From contig NZ_JBHRZT010000067.1 in NCBI RefSeq assembly GCF_042649685.1, forward strand, positions 204,482 through 268,481: a stretch of 64,000 nucleotides of DNA, written 5' to 3'. A program made the position numbers and the translations under genes. The DNA is from Bacillus_BA songklensis. GTDB lineage: Bacteria; Bacillota; Bacilli; Bacillales; Bacillaceae_H. Position 1 is the first letter of the stretch. Every line of letters starts with the position of its first letter. Shown here piece by piece: positions 35,764 through 43,727 of this stretch. Under the pieces are notes generated by a model. That model did not search any database and was not told where the DNA came from. It saw nothing but the letters and a program-made list of their open reading frames with translations.

Positions 35764-36156
35764 TTGCCAATAATCAGTGTTATGTAAACTAAAGGTGAAT
35801 AGGTGATGCACTTGCTTTGTATTATTTTTTGAGTATGTCCAAGTTTCATAGATTAATTACAATCAGTTTAAGGTTTTTGCACCAGAACTAGATTTCATAT
35901 CGTTAATATCCCTTTTTTTAATCGTATACATAGTTTTAACACCATTTAAAACTCAAGTGTTTGTGATAACTTTTTCTTATTAAAATCATAAATTTTTTCT
36001 TTATTTAATTATTATAAATAAGATATTACGATGAAATAGGATATAGAGTTGTCAAAATTCGACTCTGCCTATTGAAACAACTTTTTATCATAGGTCTTAG
36101 ATTTATGACAATGATTGTGAACAGAGTGTAGACAAGTAATCAAGGAGGTAATATTA

Positions 36157-37455
36157 ATGACACAGGGAGAAAAAATTACAGTTACTAACGGTGTATTAAA
36201 TGTACCAAACTATCCAATCATTCCTTTCATTGAGGGAGACGGAACTGGGCCGGACATTTGGGCTGCAGCTTCACGTGTACTGGAAGCTGCTGTTGAGAAA
36301 GCATACAATGGCCAAAAGAAAATTGTTTGGAAAGAAGTACTAGCTGGGGAAAAAGCATTCAACGAGACAGGTGAATGGCTGCCTTCAGAAACATTGGATG
36401 TAATCCGTGAATACATAATTGGGATTAAAGGTCCGCTTACAACTCCTGTCGGCGGCGGGATTCGTTCCTTGAACGTGGCATTACGTCAAGAGCTTGATTT
36501 ATTCGTATGTCTGCGCCCTGTACGTTACTTTGAAGGTGTACCTTCACCCGTTAAGCGTCCTGAAGATACAGATATGGTGATTTTCCGTGAAAATACTGAA
36601 GATATTTATGCGGGTATTGAGTACGCAGAAGGAACAGAAGAAGCACAAAAACTAATCAACTTCTTACAAAACGAAATGGGTGTAAATAAAATTCGCTTCC
36701 CTGAAACTTCTGGTCTAGGAATCAAGCCGGTTTCAGAAGAAGGAACAAAACGTCTTGTTCGTGCAGCCCTTAACTATGCAATCAATGAAGGTAGAAAATC
36801 ATTAACACTTGTTCATAAAGGAAACATTATGAAGTTTACGGAAGGTGCCTTCAAAAACTGGGGTTATCAATTGGCTGAGGAAGAGTTTGGCGATAAAGTA
36901 TTTACATGGGCTGAATACGATCGTATCGTAGAAGCAGAAGGAAAAGAAGCGGCTAATAAAGCACAGGCGGAAGCAGAAGCAGCTGGCAAAATCATCGTAA
37001 AAGATGCGATTGCCGACATCTTCCTACAACAAATTTTAACTCGTCCGCGCGAGTTTGACGTAGTGGCTACGATGAACTTAAACGGTGACTATATTTCTGA
37101 TGCGCTGGCTGCACAAGTTGGCGGTATCGGTATCGCTCCAGGAGCAAACATCAACTATGAAACAGGACATGCCATCTTTGAAGCGACTCACGGTACAGCG
37201 CCAAAATATGCCGGCCTTGATAAAGTGAACCCGTCTTCTGTTATCCTTTCAGGTGTATTAATGCTTGAACACCTTGGCTGGCATGAAGCGGCTAAACTAG
37301 TCATCTCTTCCATGGAGAAAACAATTGCTTCTAAAGTGGTTACTTACGACTTCGCCCGTTTAATGGATGGGGCGACAGAAGTAAAATGTTCTGAATTCGG
37401 TGATGCGTTAATTCAAAATATGGTTCTGGTGCAAAAACATTTACTAGAAGTATAG
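36157..37455 (+). CDS. icd: NADP-dependent isocitrate dehydrogenase with altered C-terminus
   Basis: 432 residues; AAGGAGG lies seven bases upstream. Near-identical in pattern to B. subtilis Icd (CitC): 'IPFIEGDGTGPDIW' (cofactor site), 'LTTPVGGGIRSLNVALRQELDLF' with the regulatory Ser, 'RENTEDIYAGIEYA', 'VHKGNIMKFTEGAFKNWGY' and 'HGTAPKYAG'. It makes 2-oxoglutarate in the TCA cycle. The expected citZ and mdh neighbours are absent. The last ten codons (after QNM) come from an IS6-type end, GGTTCTGGTGCAAAAAC at 37422, so the C-terminus is longer than usual; activity probably survives. Confidence 0.97.
   Translation: MTQGEKITVTNGVLNVPNYPIIPFIEGDGTGPDIWAAASRVLEAAVEKAYNGQKKIVWKEVLAGEKAFNETGEWLPSETLDVIREYIIGIKGPLTTPVGGGIRSLNVALRQELDLFVCLRPVRYFEGVPSPVKRPEDTDMVIFRENTEDIYAGIEYAEGTEEAQKLINFLQNEMGVNKIRFPETSGLGIKPVSEEGTKRLVRAALNYAINEGRKSLTLVHKGNIMKFTEGAFKNWGYQLAEEEFGDKVFTWAEYDRIVEAEGKEAANKAQAEAEAAGKIIVKDAIADIFLQQILTRPREFDVVATMNLNGDYISDALAAQVGGIGIAPGANINYETGHAIFEATHGTAPKYAGLDKVNPSSVILSGVLMLEHLGWHEAAKLVISSMEKTIASKVVTYDFARLMDGATEVKCSEFGDALIQNMVLVQKHLLEV
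37422..37438 (+). mobile_element. Solo IS6-type terminal repeat inside the 3' end of icd
   Basis: GGTTCTGGTGCAAAAAC is identical over 17 bases to the left end at 34765. It encodes the foreign C-terminal residues VLVQK of Icd. No transposase follows. Confidence 0.7.
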
Positions 37456-37604
37456 AGCTATTCATTTCTTTCAAATTAGAGGATTAAGAAATGAATTTAA
37501 ACAGTTTATGGATAAATTCTTTTTAATTTATGGGAGAGACTTCACCTGCTGGTGAAGGTGCAGCGTGTAGACAAAGCCTATTATTAGGCAAGGTCTACAC
37601 GTTG

Positions 37605-37629
37605 AAAGCCCTTGTCTCAAGGGCTTTTT
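37605..37629 (+). terminator. Terminator downstream of icd
   Basis: AAAGCCCTT and AAGGGCTTTTT around GTCTC. Between icd and this lies another hairpin, GTGTAGAC...GTCTACAC (37566-37600). The rest of 37456-37839 shows no gene. Confidence 0.8.
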
Positions 37630-37839
37630 AATACGTTTAGTTCCTCTAATCCCACTTATGTCAACAAAAAAGAGGCATTATGTTAATTGGAGTTGAATAT
37701 TGTATGTATGAAAAGATGAATTGAATTATACTTTCAAGGATTCATACAAAGTAAAATGTTGAATAAATTAATATATTGTGGAGGATGTTTTCCTTTGTCC
37801 TTGTAAATTATGAAAACATACAGAGAGGGAGATGAGAAA

Positions 37840-37974
37840 TTGACTGACGCATCTATCAATTTAATGAAGGTTGTTGTGCGCAATGCTGTGCGCACTAACT
37901 TAGTTATTATGAATTATTACTTTGATTCAATGTTATTTTTATATGGTTTTAATAAACGGAAGAGTAAATTTTAA
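37840..37974 (+). CDS. Possible small protein, 44 aa
   Basis: TTG start after GAGGGAGATGAGAAA, giving 'MTDASINLMKVVVRNAVRTN' and then hydrophobic and basic residues. Family unknown; a good terminator follows at 38011. Confidence 0.3.
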   Translation: MTDASINLMKVVVRNAVRTNLVIMNYYFDSMLFLYGFNKRKSKF

Positions 37975-38010
37975 ATGTAGTGTAATAGATTTTAGGGTGT
38001 ATTAGAAAGA

Positions 38011-38046
38011 CTCAGATTAAAAAGAATCTGAGCCTTTTGCTTTTTA
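38011..38046 (+). terminator. Rho-independent terminator
   Basis: CTCAGATT and AATCTGAG around a purine loop, then CCTTTTGCTTTTT. Confidence 0.75.
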
Positions 38047-38119
38047 TAACGGGCCTTATGTCAACTATATAGATCGATTTAGAAAATTCGACCTGACCAA
38101 AGAACGGCCATGCCAAATT

Positions 38120-38200
38120 TTCTAGACCTAAGCGGCTGGCACCCCCCTTGCGGGGTTGGCGCCAACCGCATAGGTGAACCCTTGAGGGCGAATTCAAGTT
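38120..38200. other. GC-rich structured stretch
   Basis: GCGGCTGGC...GCCAACCGC with an inner CCCC/GGGG stem and AACCCTTGAGGGCG after it. Far richer in GC than its surroundings; no gene recognised. The stretch 37975-38418 otherwise holds only the terminator and a dispersed repeat. Confidence 0.35.
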
Positions 38201-38302
38201 GTCTGGATCACCGATTGTGATGCCTCTTGATTGAATGAAGATGTGTCGAGTTATTAAGTGGAATATATATAAAACGATGGAAACTTATTAAAAAAATAAT
38301 AC

Positions 38303-38366
38303 GAACGGGGGCAAGAGTTTAATAGCGGTGGTTGCTACGGCAACCTCTTTTTTATTGAACAAACGG
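38303..38366 (+). repeat. Dispersed hairpin repeat, copy 3
   Basis: GAACGGGGGCAAGAGTTTA, GGTTGCTACGGCAACC, CTTTTTT and ATTGAACAAACGG: the clearest copy. Confidence 0.65.
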
Positions 38367-38418
38367 AGGTTTGTTGAAAAAGGAAATATAATAATAATAG
38401 TTAATGGGGGGAGTTTCT

Positions 38419-38577
38419 ATGAAGTATGTATATCTTTTACAACATAGCTATGAGTATGAATATGAAGGTGAAATTTTTGATGAAATAAAAACGATTGGTA
38501 TCTTTTCAACAAGAGAAAAAGTGGAAAAAGTGATTGATAAATATAAGTCATTGCCAGGGTTTAAAGCCATCCTTTAG
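38419..38577 (+). CDS. Small conserved-looking protein, truncated (52 aa)
   Basis: ATG after GGGGGGAG. 'MKYVYLLQHSYEYEYEGEIF' and 'DEIKTIGIFSTREKVEKVID' form a beta-beta-helix start that I recall from short Bacillus proteins of about 70-85 residues often near toxin or phage genes. It ends early after 'LPGFKAIL', so it is probably truncated. Function unknown. Confidence 0.5.
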   Translation: MKYVYLLQHSYEYEYEGEIFDEIKTIGIFSTREKVEKVIDKYKSLPGFKAIL

Positions 38578-38650
38578 AGTGCTTTCACATAGATCAATTT
38601 GCAATTATTAGTTGAAGTATAAAATCAATTATATAAAAAGGTAGTGCCAT

Positions 38651-39171
38651 ATGAGAATGTTTCGACTGTTATTTGTGTTTTTATTGGTCTTGCTTGGTTA
38701 TACCTCCCCTGCCATGGCAGAAAGTGAGCTGTAAAAAAAATCGATGCTTTACCTGAAAACGGTACTCTAAAGCTAATTGATTCCATGTATGACGGAGAAA
38801 TTGTGATTAATAAGCCAATAACGATAGAAGGAGGTAACAATACCATTATTCGCTCTTGCGGTGATCAGCCTGTTATTACTGTGCAAGGTGATGGTGTTGT
38901 GTTGAAAAACTTAAAAATTGAACAGTGCAGTAAAACTTCAGACACAGCGGCTATTTATGCAACAGGGAAGAATCATCATTTGGAAAACATGCAAATTCAA
39001 TCAACACATTATGGAATCAAGCTTAATCAGGCTAGTGGGACGGTTATTGAAAAAGGTTCAATTTTAAAAATAAAGATTTCATGGGGCGTTATAGGTGTAT
39101 ATACGTTGGTCTATCTTGCTTTTGCGTTAACCGTAGCATCATGGAATTTGGAAAGGAGGAAATTCCAGTGA
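38651..39171 (+). pseudogene. NosD-like beta-helix protein fused by deletion to NosY-like permease tail
   Basis: Signal peptide 'MRMFRLLFVFLLVLLGYTSP' is followed by a stop in an A8 run (one-base frameshift), then 'IEGGNNTIIRSCGDQPVITVQGDGVVLKNLKIEQCSKT', the start of a right-handed beta-helix as in NosD. After about 100 residues it changes into a hydrophobic helix ending 'LAFALTVASWNLERRKFQ', which fits the C-terminus of an ABC-2 permease. Decayed remains of a nosDYF-like copper/maturation cluster. Confidence 0.65.
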
Positions 39172-39553
39172 CATTCGTAAAGGTAGATTCCGTTTCCAAG
39201 AGGTTTGGGAAGAAAGTAGCTCTTTCTCCAACGTCTTTTCAAATGAAAAAAGGGGAATGCGTCAGCGACTAGTATTTGGACAAGCATTGCTAGGCTCACC
39301 CAGCCTGTTGTTGCTTGACGAGCCTACGAACGGCCTTGATCCGTTTTGGGTGAACGAATTTGTGGCAATTTTACAAGAAGTGAAGAAAGCTGGAACGACT
39401 ATTGTTTTCTCAACCCATATGATGGACGTGGCTGCAGAGGTGGGAGATACGATTTTATTTATGAAGGAAGGAAAGATCGTTAAAACGATTCGTAACGAAC
39501 TTGATAAGGAAAAAACAACGATAGAATTATTACATTTACATCGAAGCGTATGA
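39168..39553 (+). pseudogene. NosF-like ABC transporter ATPase, internally deleted
   Basis: GTG start after AAAGGAGG overlapping the previous stop; 'FVKVDSVSKRFGKKVALSPTSF' is the strand before Walker A, but Walker A itself is missing. In another frame follow 'MRQRLVFGQALLGSPSLLLLDEPTNGLDP' (end of signature, Walker B) and 'TIVFSTHMMDVAAEVGD' (H-loop). About 100 residues are deleted, so it cannot bind ATP. Confidence 0.8.
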
Positions 39554-39585
39554 GGCTGCCGGGTACCCGGCAGCCNNNNNNNNNN
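39554..39585. other. Perfect palindrome abutting a 10-N assembly gap
   Basis: GGCTGCCGGGT/ACCCGGCAGCC is a 22-bp palindrome followed by ten N (39576-39585). Probably the terminator of the ABC operon. The gap of fixed size suggests a scaffold join, so order across it is uncertain. Confidence 0.8.
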
Positions 39586-39662
39586 AAAGATGAGATTTGA
39601 AACGGATTCATTATCAATAACGCCAGTTAACTAAATAAGAATAGGGTATGCCATTCATTTAA

Positions 39663-41060
39663 TTAGCCAATCCACTGTTTGACAGTTGGAATTCTTCTAA
39701 TCACTAACCAATCTAGAGCTAATACCATTAATAAAGATACTCCCACCAGAGGAAAGATGATACCCAATATGACAATAATCACCGTTACCCATTTCAACAT
39801 GTTAAAATCGTTTGGCAAAGATGGAGCACCTAGTTTTCCGGTTGGTCTTCTCTGCCACCACATAATGAAACCACTTACTGAGATTCCAATCAGAACAAGG
39901 CATATGACAAGATCAAGTAACTGGTTAGCTAGTCCAAAGTAATGACCTTCATGTAAGGCAACTCCAATAGAAATAGCTTTAGCCAAAGGACCATAATCTT
40001 CAAAGCGCAAGTCTGCCAGCACTTTACCACTGTATTGATCGATGTGTAAGGTTGCCTGGCCTTCTGGCTTATCAGGAGAGACAGAAACGGTATAGACACC
40101 CGTTTCTCCTTGGGGGAAATTGATGCGATACCCTGGTTGTATCTTGTTATCATTGGCTATTTTCATAATCCTTTCAACAGGAAGGGTTGTCATACCATTT
40201 TCATTCGATTGTGGTACAGGCATTTTTTCAGCAGCCCATGGTACTTCCTTAACTACATCTTTTGTTGGAATAACCGATTTCGGAACATTGCCATCCCATA
40301 ATCCAGACGGATAGCCGGTCTGAGTTGCGGTAGCTACTCGATTAATCATATCCCCCCATAAACCCGACCACGGGAGTCCCGTTAAAATAAAAATAGTAAT
40401 GAACAATGAGAACCAAAAAGCCGGGACTGCGTGAAGATCTCGTAACATCGTTCGTTTGCCTTTGAAGAATCTAGGAATGAACGTACCAAATAAAGATTTT
40501 GTTTTCCGGGGCCACCATAAGTAAATGCCTGTTATTAATAAAACCATTGCCCAACAAGCTGCAAGTTCGACTAACCTGTCACCCATCGTTCCCATCATCA
40601 ATTCGCCATGCAGTTCTTCAATTTTATTCATTAATTTATCACTGTCTTTGAGTTCACCAACAACCTCCCCATTGTATGGATTTACAAAAATGGTCATGCT
40701 TTCGTCTTTGTTGAGAATTCCAATTTCAGATGAACGATCCGCCTCAACTGGAGGTTTATATCGTGTAATCGTTGCATCCGGATAAGATTTTTCAACTTTT
40801 TCAATTTGTATGGATGGTGATAATGGTCGTTGACCTGCTTGTATATAGTAGTAATCTTGATACATCATGTTTTCGATTTGCGGCTTAAACAAGTAGATAA
40901 TCCCGGTTATGGCGAGCATAATAACAAATGGCGCAAAAATAATCCCCGCATAAAAGTGCCAACGCCAAACAGCCTTATACAAATGCTTAGCCTTTGAAGA
41001 ATCTGTTTTCATAGAATTTGCGGTTACATCGTCGCGTTTTTCTTGTCTGATTGCAGTCAT
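39663..41060 (-). CDS. PepSY-associated membrane protein (PepSY_TM family)
   Basis: 465 residues, GGGGAG upstream. Four or five membrane helices with large outer loops: 'WRWHFYAGIIFAPFVIMLAITGIIYLF' (about 33-60), 'AMVLLITGIYLWWPR', 'RDLHAVPAFWFSLFITIFILTGLPWSG' and 'LVICLVLIGISVSGFIMWWQRR'. PepSY segments lie between them. His residues in the helices (HFYAG, HGELMMG, LHAVP, LHEGHYFGL) suggest heme binding; relatives act in iron-siderophore reduction or uptake. It lies next to the zinc island but no Zur box is seen in front. Confidence 0.88.
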   Translation of the reverse strand: MTAIRQEKRDDVTANSMKTDSSKAKHLYKAVWRWHFYAGIIFAPFVIMLAITGIIYLFKPQIENMMYQDYYYIQAGQRPLSPSIQIEKVEKSYPDATITRYKPPVEADRSSEIGILNKDESMTIFVNPYNGEVVGELKDSDKLMNKIEELHGELMMGTMGDRLVELAACWAMVLLITGIYLWWPRKTKSLFGTFIPRFFKGKRTMLRDLHAVPAFWFSLFITIFILTGLPWSGLWGDMINRVATATQTGYPSGLWDGNVPKSVIPTKDVVKEVPWAAEKMPVPQSNENGMTTLPVERIMKIANDNKIQPGYRINFPQGETGVYTVSVSPDKPEGQATLHIDQYSGKVLADLRFEDYGPLAKAISIGVALHEGHYFGLANQLLDLVICLVLIGISVSGFIMWWQRRPTGKLGAPSLPNDFNMLKWVTVIIVILGIIFPLVGVSLLMVLALDWLVIRRIPTVKQWIG

Positions 41061-41547
41061 CTTTCTAACCTTCTCCCCTTTAGATATAAATGTGTTGATA
41101 TAAATGACGTTTTAAGTATATCTTCGATCTGTGAAGTCTTAATGAGTTCTTTGTGAAATCTTTCAACACATTTAGGGTTTGGTTCATGTTTTTGACTTGC
41201 ACAAACAAGAACGATGTTAACTAAGGTTAGCTGAGGTATAAAATTAATGTAGAATAGCATAATTACTATAGTTTTATCATAGATTGCTGTGCTAAACTAT
41301 CTTCAATACCTTCAATAAATTGATAAAGCTTTCTTTTATTCCTTGGTAGAGAAGCCACAATATTCCTCGCAAAAATCTCCATCATTTTCTCATTCATTAC
41401 AAACGACCATCTTTCCTTTAGTGTTCAAAATCATTTATACCCAACTTTTGGGCTGGCCTTTCTATAATCTTCAAATGGCATTCTTAACATATATCAAACA
41501 GGAACTTGTAAGCACTACACTCACGATGTTCCTGTCGCTCCACCTGC
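41061..41547. other. Gene-free stretch between PepSY protein and rpsN
   Basis: AT-rich, no frame with a ribosome binding site, no strong hairpin. It carries the promoter side of the PepSY gene. Confidence 0.5.
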
Positions 41548-41817
41548 TTACCAGCTAGATTTTTTAACCCCAGGGATCTGCCCCTTATGTGCTAATTCAC
41601 GAAAAGCGATACGAGACATCTTAAACTTTCTTAAGTAGCCTCTAGGTCTCCCAGTAACTTGGCAACGGTTATGAAGCCTAGAAGGTGCTGAGTCACGAGG
41701 AAGCTTACTTAATGCAGCATAATCCCCTTTTTCTTTTAATTCTCTTCTTAAATCCGCATATTGTTCTACCATTTTTTGTCTCTTGAGCTCTTTTGCTACT
41801 TTGGATTTCTTTGCCAC
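41548..41817 (-). CDS. rpsN: Zinc-independent 30S ribosomal protein S14 (C- form)
   Basis: 89 residues as in B. subtilis RpsNB (YhzA): 'MAKKSKVAKELKRQKMVEQYADLRREL', 'LPRDSAPSRLHNRCQVTGRPRGYLRKFKMSRIAFRELAHKGQIPGVKKSSW'. The CxxC...CxxC zinc ribbon of the housekeeping S14 is absent; only one Cys remains. In Bacillus this form replaces the zinc protein when zinc is short and is Zur-repressed. Upstream (41845-41870) only a degenerate Zur-like sequence can be seen. A truncated second copy lies at 61693. Confidence 0.96.
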   Translation of the reverse strand: MAKKSKVAKELKRQKMVEQYADLRRELKEKGDYAALSKLPRDSAPSRLHNRCQVTGRPRGYLRKFKMSRIAFRELAHKGQIPGVKKSSW

Positions 41818-41956
41818 TTATGTTTGCCTCCTAAATGTTCTTAAATAATCATAATAGTTTTCTTAATGAACGGGTGCATTAATGAAAGATAAACTCAATA
41901 AAATATAGCTCTTTGCTTCTCATAAGTTCAAATATGTTACTAGACAGAAGATACAA

Positions 41957-42090
41957 GAGAGGATGACTCAAAAGGTATAAAAAGACATACCTTTTGAGTC
42001 ATCCTCCTGAAAGGGACCCGTCATGAAAATCCTGCAAAATCAAAGAATTCCGTGACGGATCCTTTCAGTAAAGATCAACTTTTGCCATTG
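41957..42090 (-). repeat. Two-hairpin repeat, copy B (complete)
   Basis: Two stems side by side: GAGGATGACTCAAAAGGTAT with its complement, and GAAAGGGACCCGTCA with TGACGGATCCTTTC. Its end overlaps the 3' end of the sufU-like pseudogene. Copies A (18411) and C (6485) share the same sequence. Confidence 0.85.
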
Positions 42091-42533
42091 ATTAGAGACT
42101 TATGGGACAGCCTCGACAGTGTTGACTTGATAAATTGGAGTCTGATTTTTGCTTTGTTACATTGATTATGGGAGGAATAACATCGCATCTTACTTTTGTA
42201 AAGTAAGTAATCGATAAGCGTAATTCTAGCTTTTAACTGATGTACTCTCTGTAGAGATAAGCTGTCACCCAAATCCATCTCATCTGGTATCTTTCCATGC
42301 CGGATTAGCTGTTCAAATCCTTTTCTAAGAGACGTAATTTCTTTTAGAGATTTATTCTTAATAAGCTCTGTCATCATGGATGCGGATACCATACTAATGC
42401 TCCACCCTTCCCCAAGAAAGGTTACCCTTCTTACCTGATCTTGTTCTAGATTCACAGATAAAGTCATGACATCCCCACATGTCGGATTCTTATGAGTTTT
42501 TGAACAATTATCATTTGGGAGAAACTTTTTCAT
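42075..42533 (-). pseudogene. SufU-like Fe-S scaffold relic (copy of 54452 gene)
   Basis: Residues 15-105 are close to the intact gene at 54452 ('NPTCGDVMTL', 'VRRVTFLGEG', 'SASMMTELIKNK'). The second ligand Cys is Trp ('GEGWSIS'), the N-terminal 30 residues differ and, after 'QLKAR', the sequence departs before the third Cys and runs into repeat copy B. All points indicate a dead duplicate. Confidence 0.85.
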
Positions 42534-42750
42534 TCTTAATTATCTGACTCCGCCACGTCCAGTCGGATACAGTACCATGAGTAAATGTTTCGTCCTATCC
42601 ATTTTGTAGATTTGTGAATAAAATCCAAATAGATTGTCCCCTTTAGTAGGGGTTCCTTTTTTGGCTCTAAGGTCAGTGAAATAGATAACTGAATATTGGA
42701 TATCTCTTTGTGCACCACTAGTGTTCACCAGTATAAAAAACAGAAAAATA

Positions 42751-42778
42751 TTGACAATATTTAACACCGTGGTATAAT
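42751..42778 (+). promoter_or_regulatory. Promoter of the cnt-type metallophore operon
   Basis: TTGACA (42751-42756) and TATAAT (42773-42778) are both perfect, with a 16-base spacer. The Zur box begins 17 bases after the -10, covering the transcription start region. Confidence 0.8.
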
Positions 42779-42794
42779 TCGTTTAGAAATGAAT

Positions 42795-42815
42795 AAATCG
42801 TAATTATTACGATTT
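42795..42815. promoter_or_regulatory. Perfect Zur box controlling the metallophore operon
   Basis: AAATCGTAAT and ATTACGATTT around one central T: a perfect 21-bp palindrome identical in half-site to the Bacillus Zur consensus. Position over the transcription start fits repression under zinc-replete conditions. Confidence 0.88.
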
Positions 42816-42866
42816 GTCAGGTGCTCATGAAGCAAATAAAAAATATAAGTGTAAAGGGTAGTTGTG

Positions 42867-43700
42867 ATGAAACGGGAAATAGATTTTATAAAATTTAATC
42901 CAACACAAAATATGACAATTCTTGTTAAAACTAATTATCCAGTTGAGGAGTATGAGTACATTGCTTCAAAAATTATGTCATATGACAGCGTGTATGCTGA
43001 ACAAGTAGGTTTTATAGAAAAACCGATAAATAATAAAGCTACTGCACATCTACAGATGGCTGGAGGTGAGTTTTGTGGTAATGCTTGTATGGCATTGGCA
43101 GCTTTTATTGCATCTGAAAAAGGACTAAAGCAAAATGACTTGATGGAAATATTATTAGAAGTTTCAGGCACGGACAGATTGATAATGTGTCAAGTAAGAA
43201 GAAATTCAGATGAATATTATTGTCAAGTTACTATGCCTATTCCCAAACAGATAGAACAGAGAACAATAAAGTATGATGGGGACGATTTGGATATTATTAT
43301 AGTGAGATATCATGAGTTTATACATATTGTGATAGAAGTGGAGGAATTTAGTAGGACAGTGAGGGAAAAAGCGCAATCATTAGCAAAGTTGCTTGGAGTA
43401 ACTTTAGGTGCTAACTTGATCGGCATTTTATTGTATAAATCGAAATCTGATGAATTGGCTCCCCTCATTTATGTCCCACATCTAGATAGTATGATATGGG
43501 AAAGGGGGTGTGGTTCAGGTACAGCCTCCTTAGGAGCCTATCTAGCTTGGAAGAATAAAGGGGAGATTGTTGCAAAGATTAGGCAACCCGGTGGCACTAT
43601 TAATGTAGTTGCTAATTGTCATGAAGAAGAATTAACAAGTCTTAAGATTGAAGGATCCGTCGGAATAGTAGCACAAGGCAAAGCTTTTATAGATGTTTAG
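42867..43700 (+). CDS. cntK: Histidine racemase of opine-metallophore synthesis (CntK-like)
   Basis: 277 residues from the ATG eight bases after AAGGG. Diaminopimelate-epimerase fold with both catalytic cysteines: Cys70 in 'GGEFCGNACMALAAF' and Cys215 in 'ERGCGSGTASLGAYLAW' (S. aureus CntK uses Cys72 and Cys219). It is not the housekeeping DapF: it lies first in an operon with NAS-like, opine-dehydrogenase and opine-transport genes. It should convert L- to D-histidine, the first building block. Presence of this gene points to a D-His metallophore as in staphylopine rather than pseudopaline. Confidence 0.9.
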   Translation: MKREIDFIKFNPTQNMTILVKTNYPVEEYEYIASKIMSYDSVYAEQVGFIEKPINNKATAHLQMAGGEFCGNACMALAAFIASEKGLKQNDLMEILLEVSGTDRLIMCQVRRNSDEYYCQVTMPIPKQIEQRTIKYDGDDLDIIIVRYHEFIHIVIEVEEFSRTVREKAQSLAKLLGVTLGANLIGILLYKSKSDELAPLIYVPHLDSMIWERGCGSGTASLGAYLAWKNKGEIVAKIRQPGGTINVVANCHEEELTSLKIEGSVGIVAQGKAFIDV

Positions 43701-43727
43701 TTATCATATTGCATTGGGGTGAAATGA

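Larger units (their letters stand above)
34765..35888 (+). mobile_element. Degenerate IS6-type (IS240-like) element
   Basis: The left end GGTTCTGGTGCAAAAAC (34765-34781) and right end GTTTTTGCACCAGAAC (35873-35888) are inverted repeats of IS6-family type. Only the first half of the transposase remains; from about 35205 the interior is unrelated sequence with two terminator hairpins and a dispersed repeat. It may be a broken element or two elements joined at a deletion or in assembly. Confidence 0.8.

Noticed and set aside
35637..35849. 70-codon minus-strand ORF
   Set aside because: It runs through two terminator hairpins in the broken IS6 interior.
38012..38197. Minus-strand 61-codon ORF
   Set aside because: It overlaps a terminator and a GC-rich palindrome; composition looks like structured DNA rather than protein.
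41845..41872. Zur box upstream of rpsN
   Set aside because: AAATAATCATAATAGTTTT keeps the rough spacing but too few consensus bases to claim a site.
42536..42767. Two overlapping minus-strand ORFs between the sufU relic and the cnt promoter
   Set aside because: They contain the cnt -35 region, lack ribosome binding sites and match no family I know.
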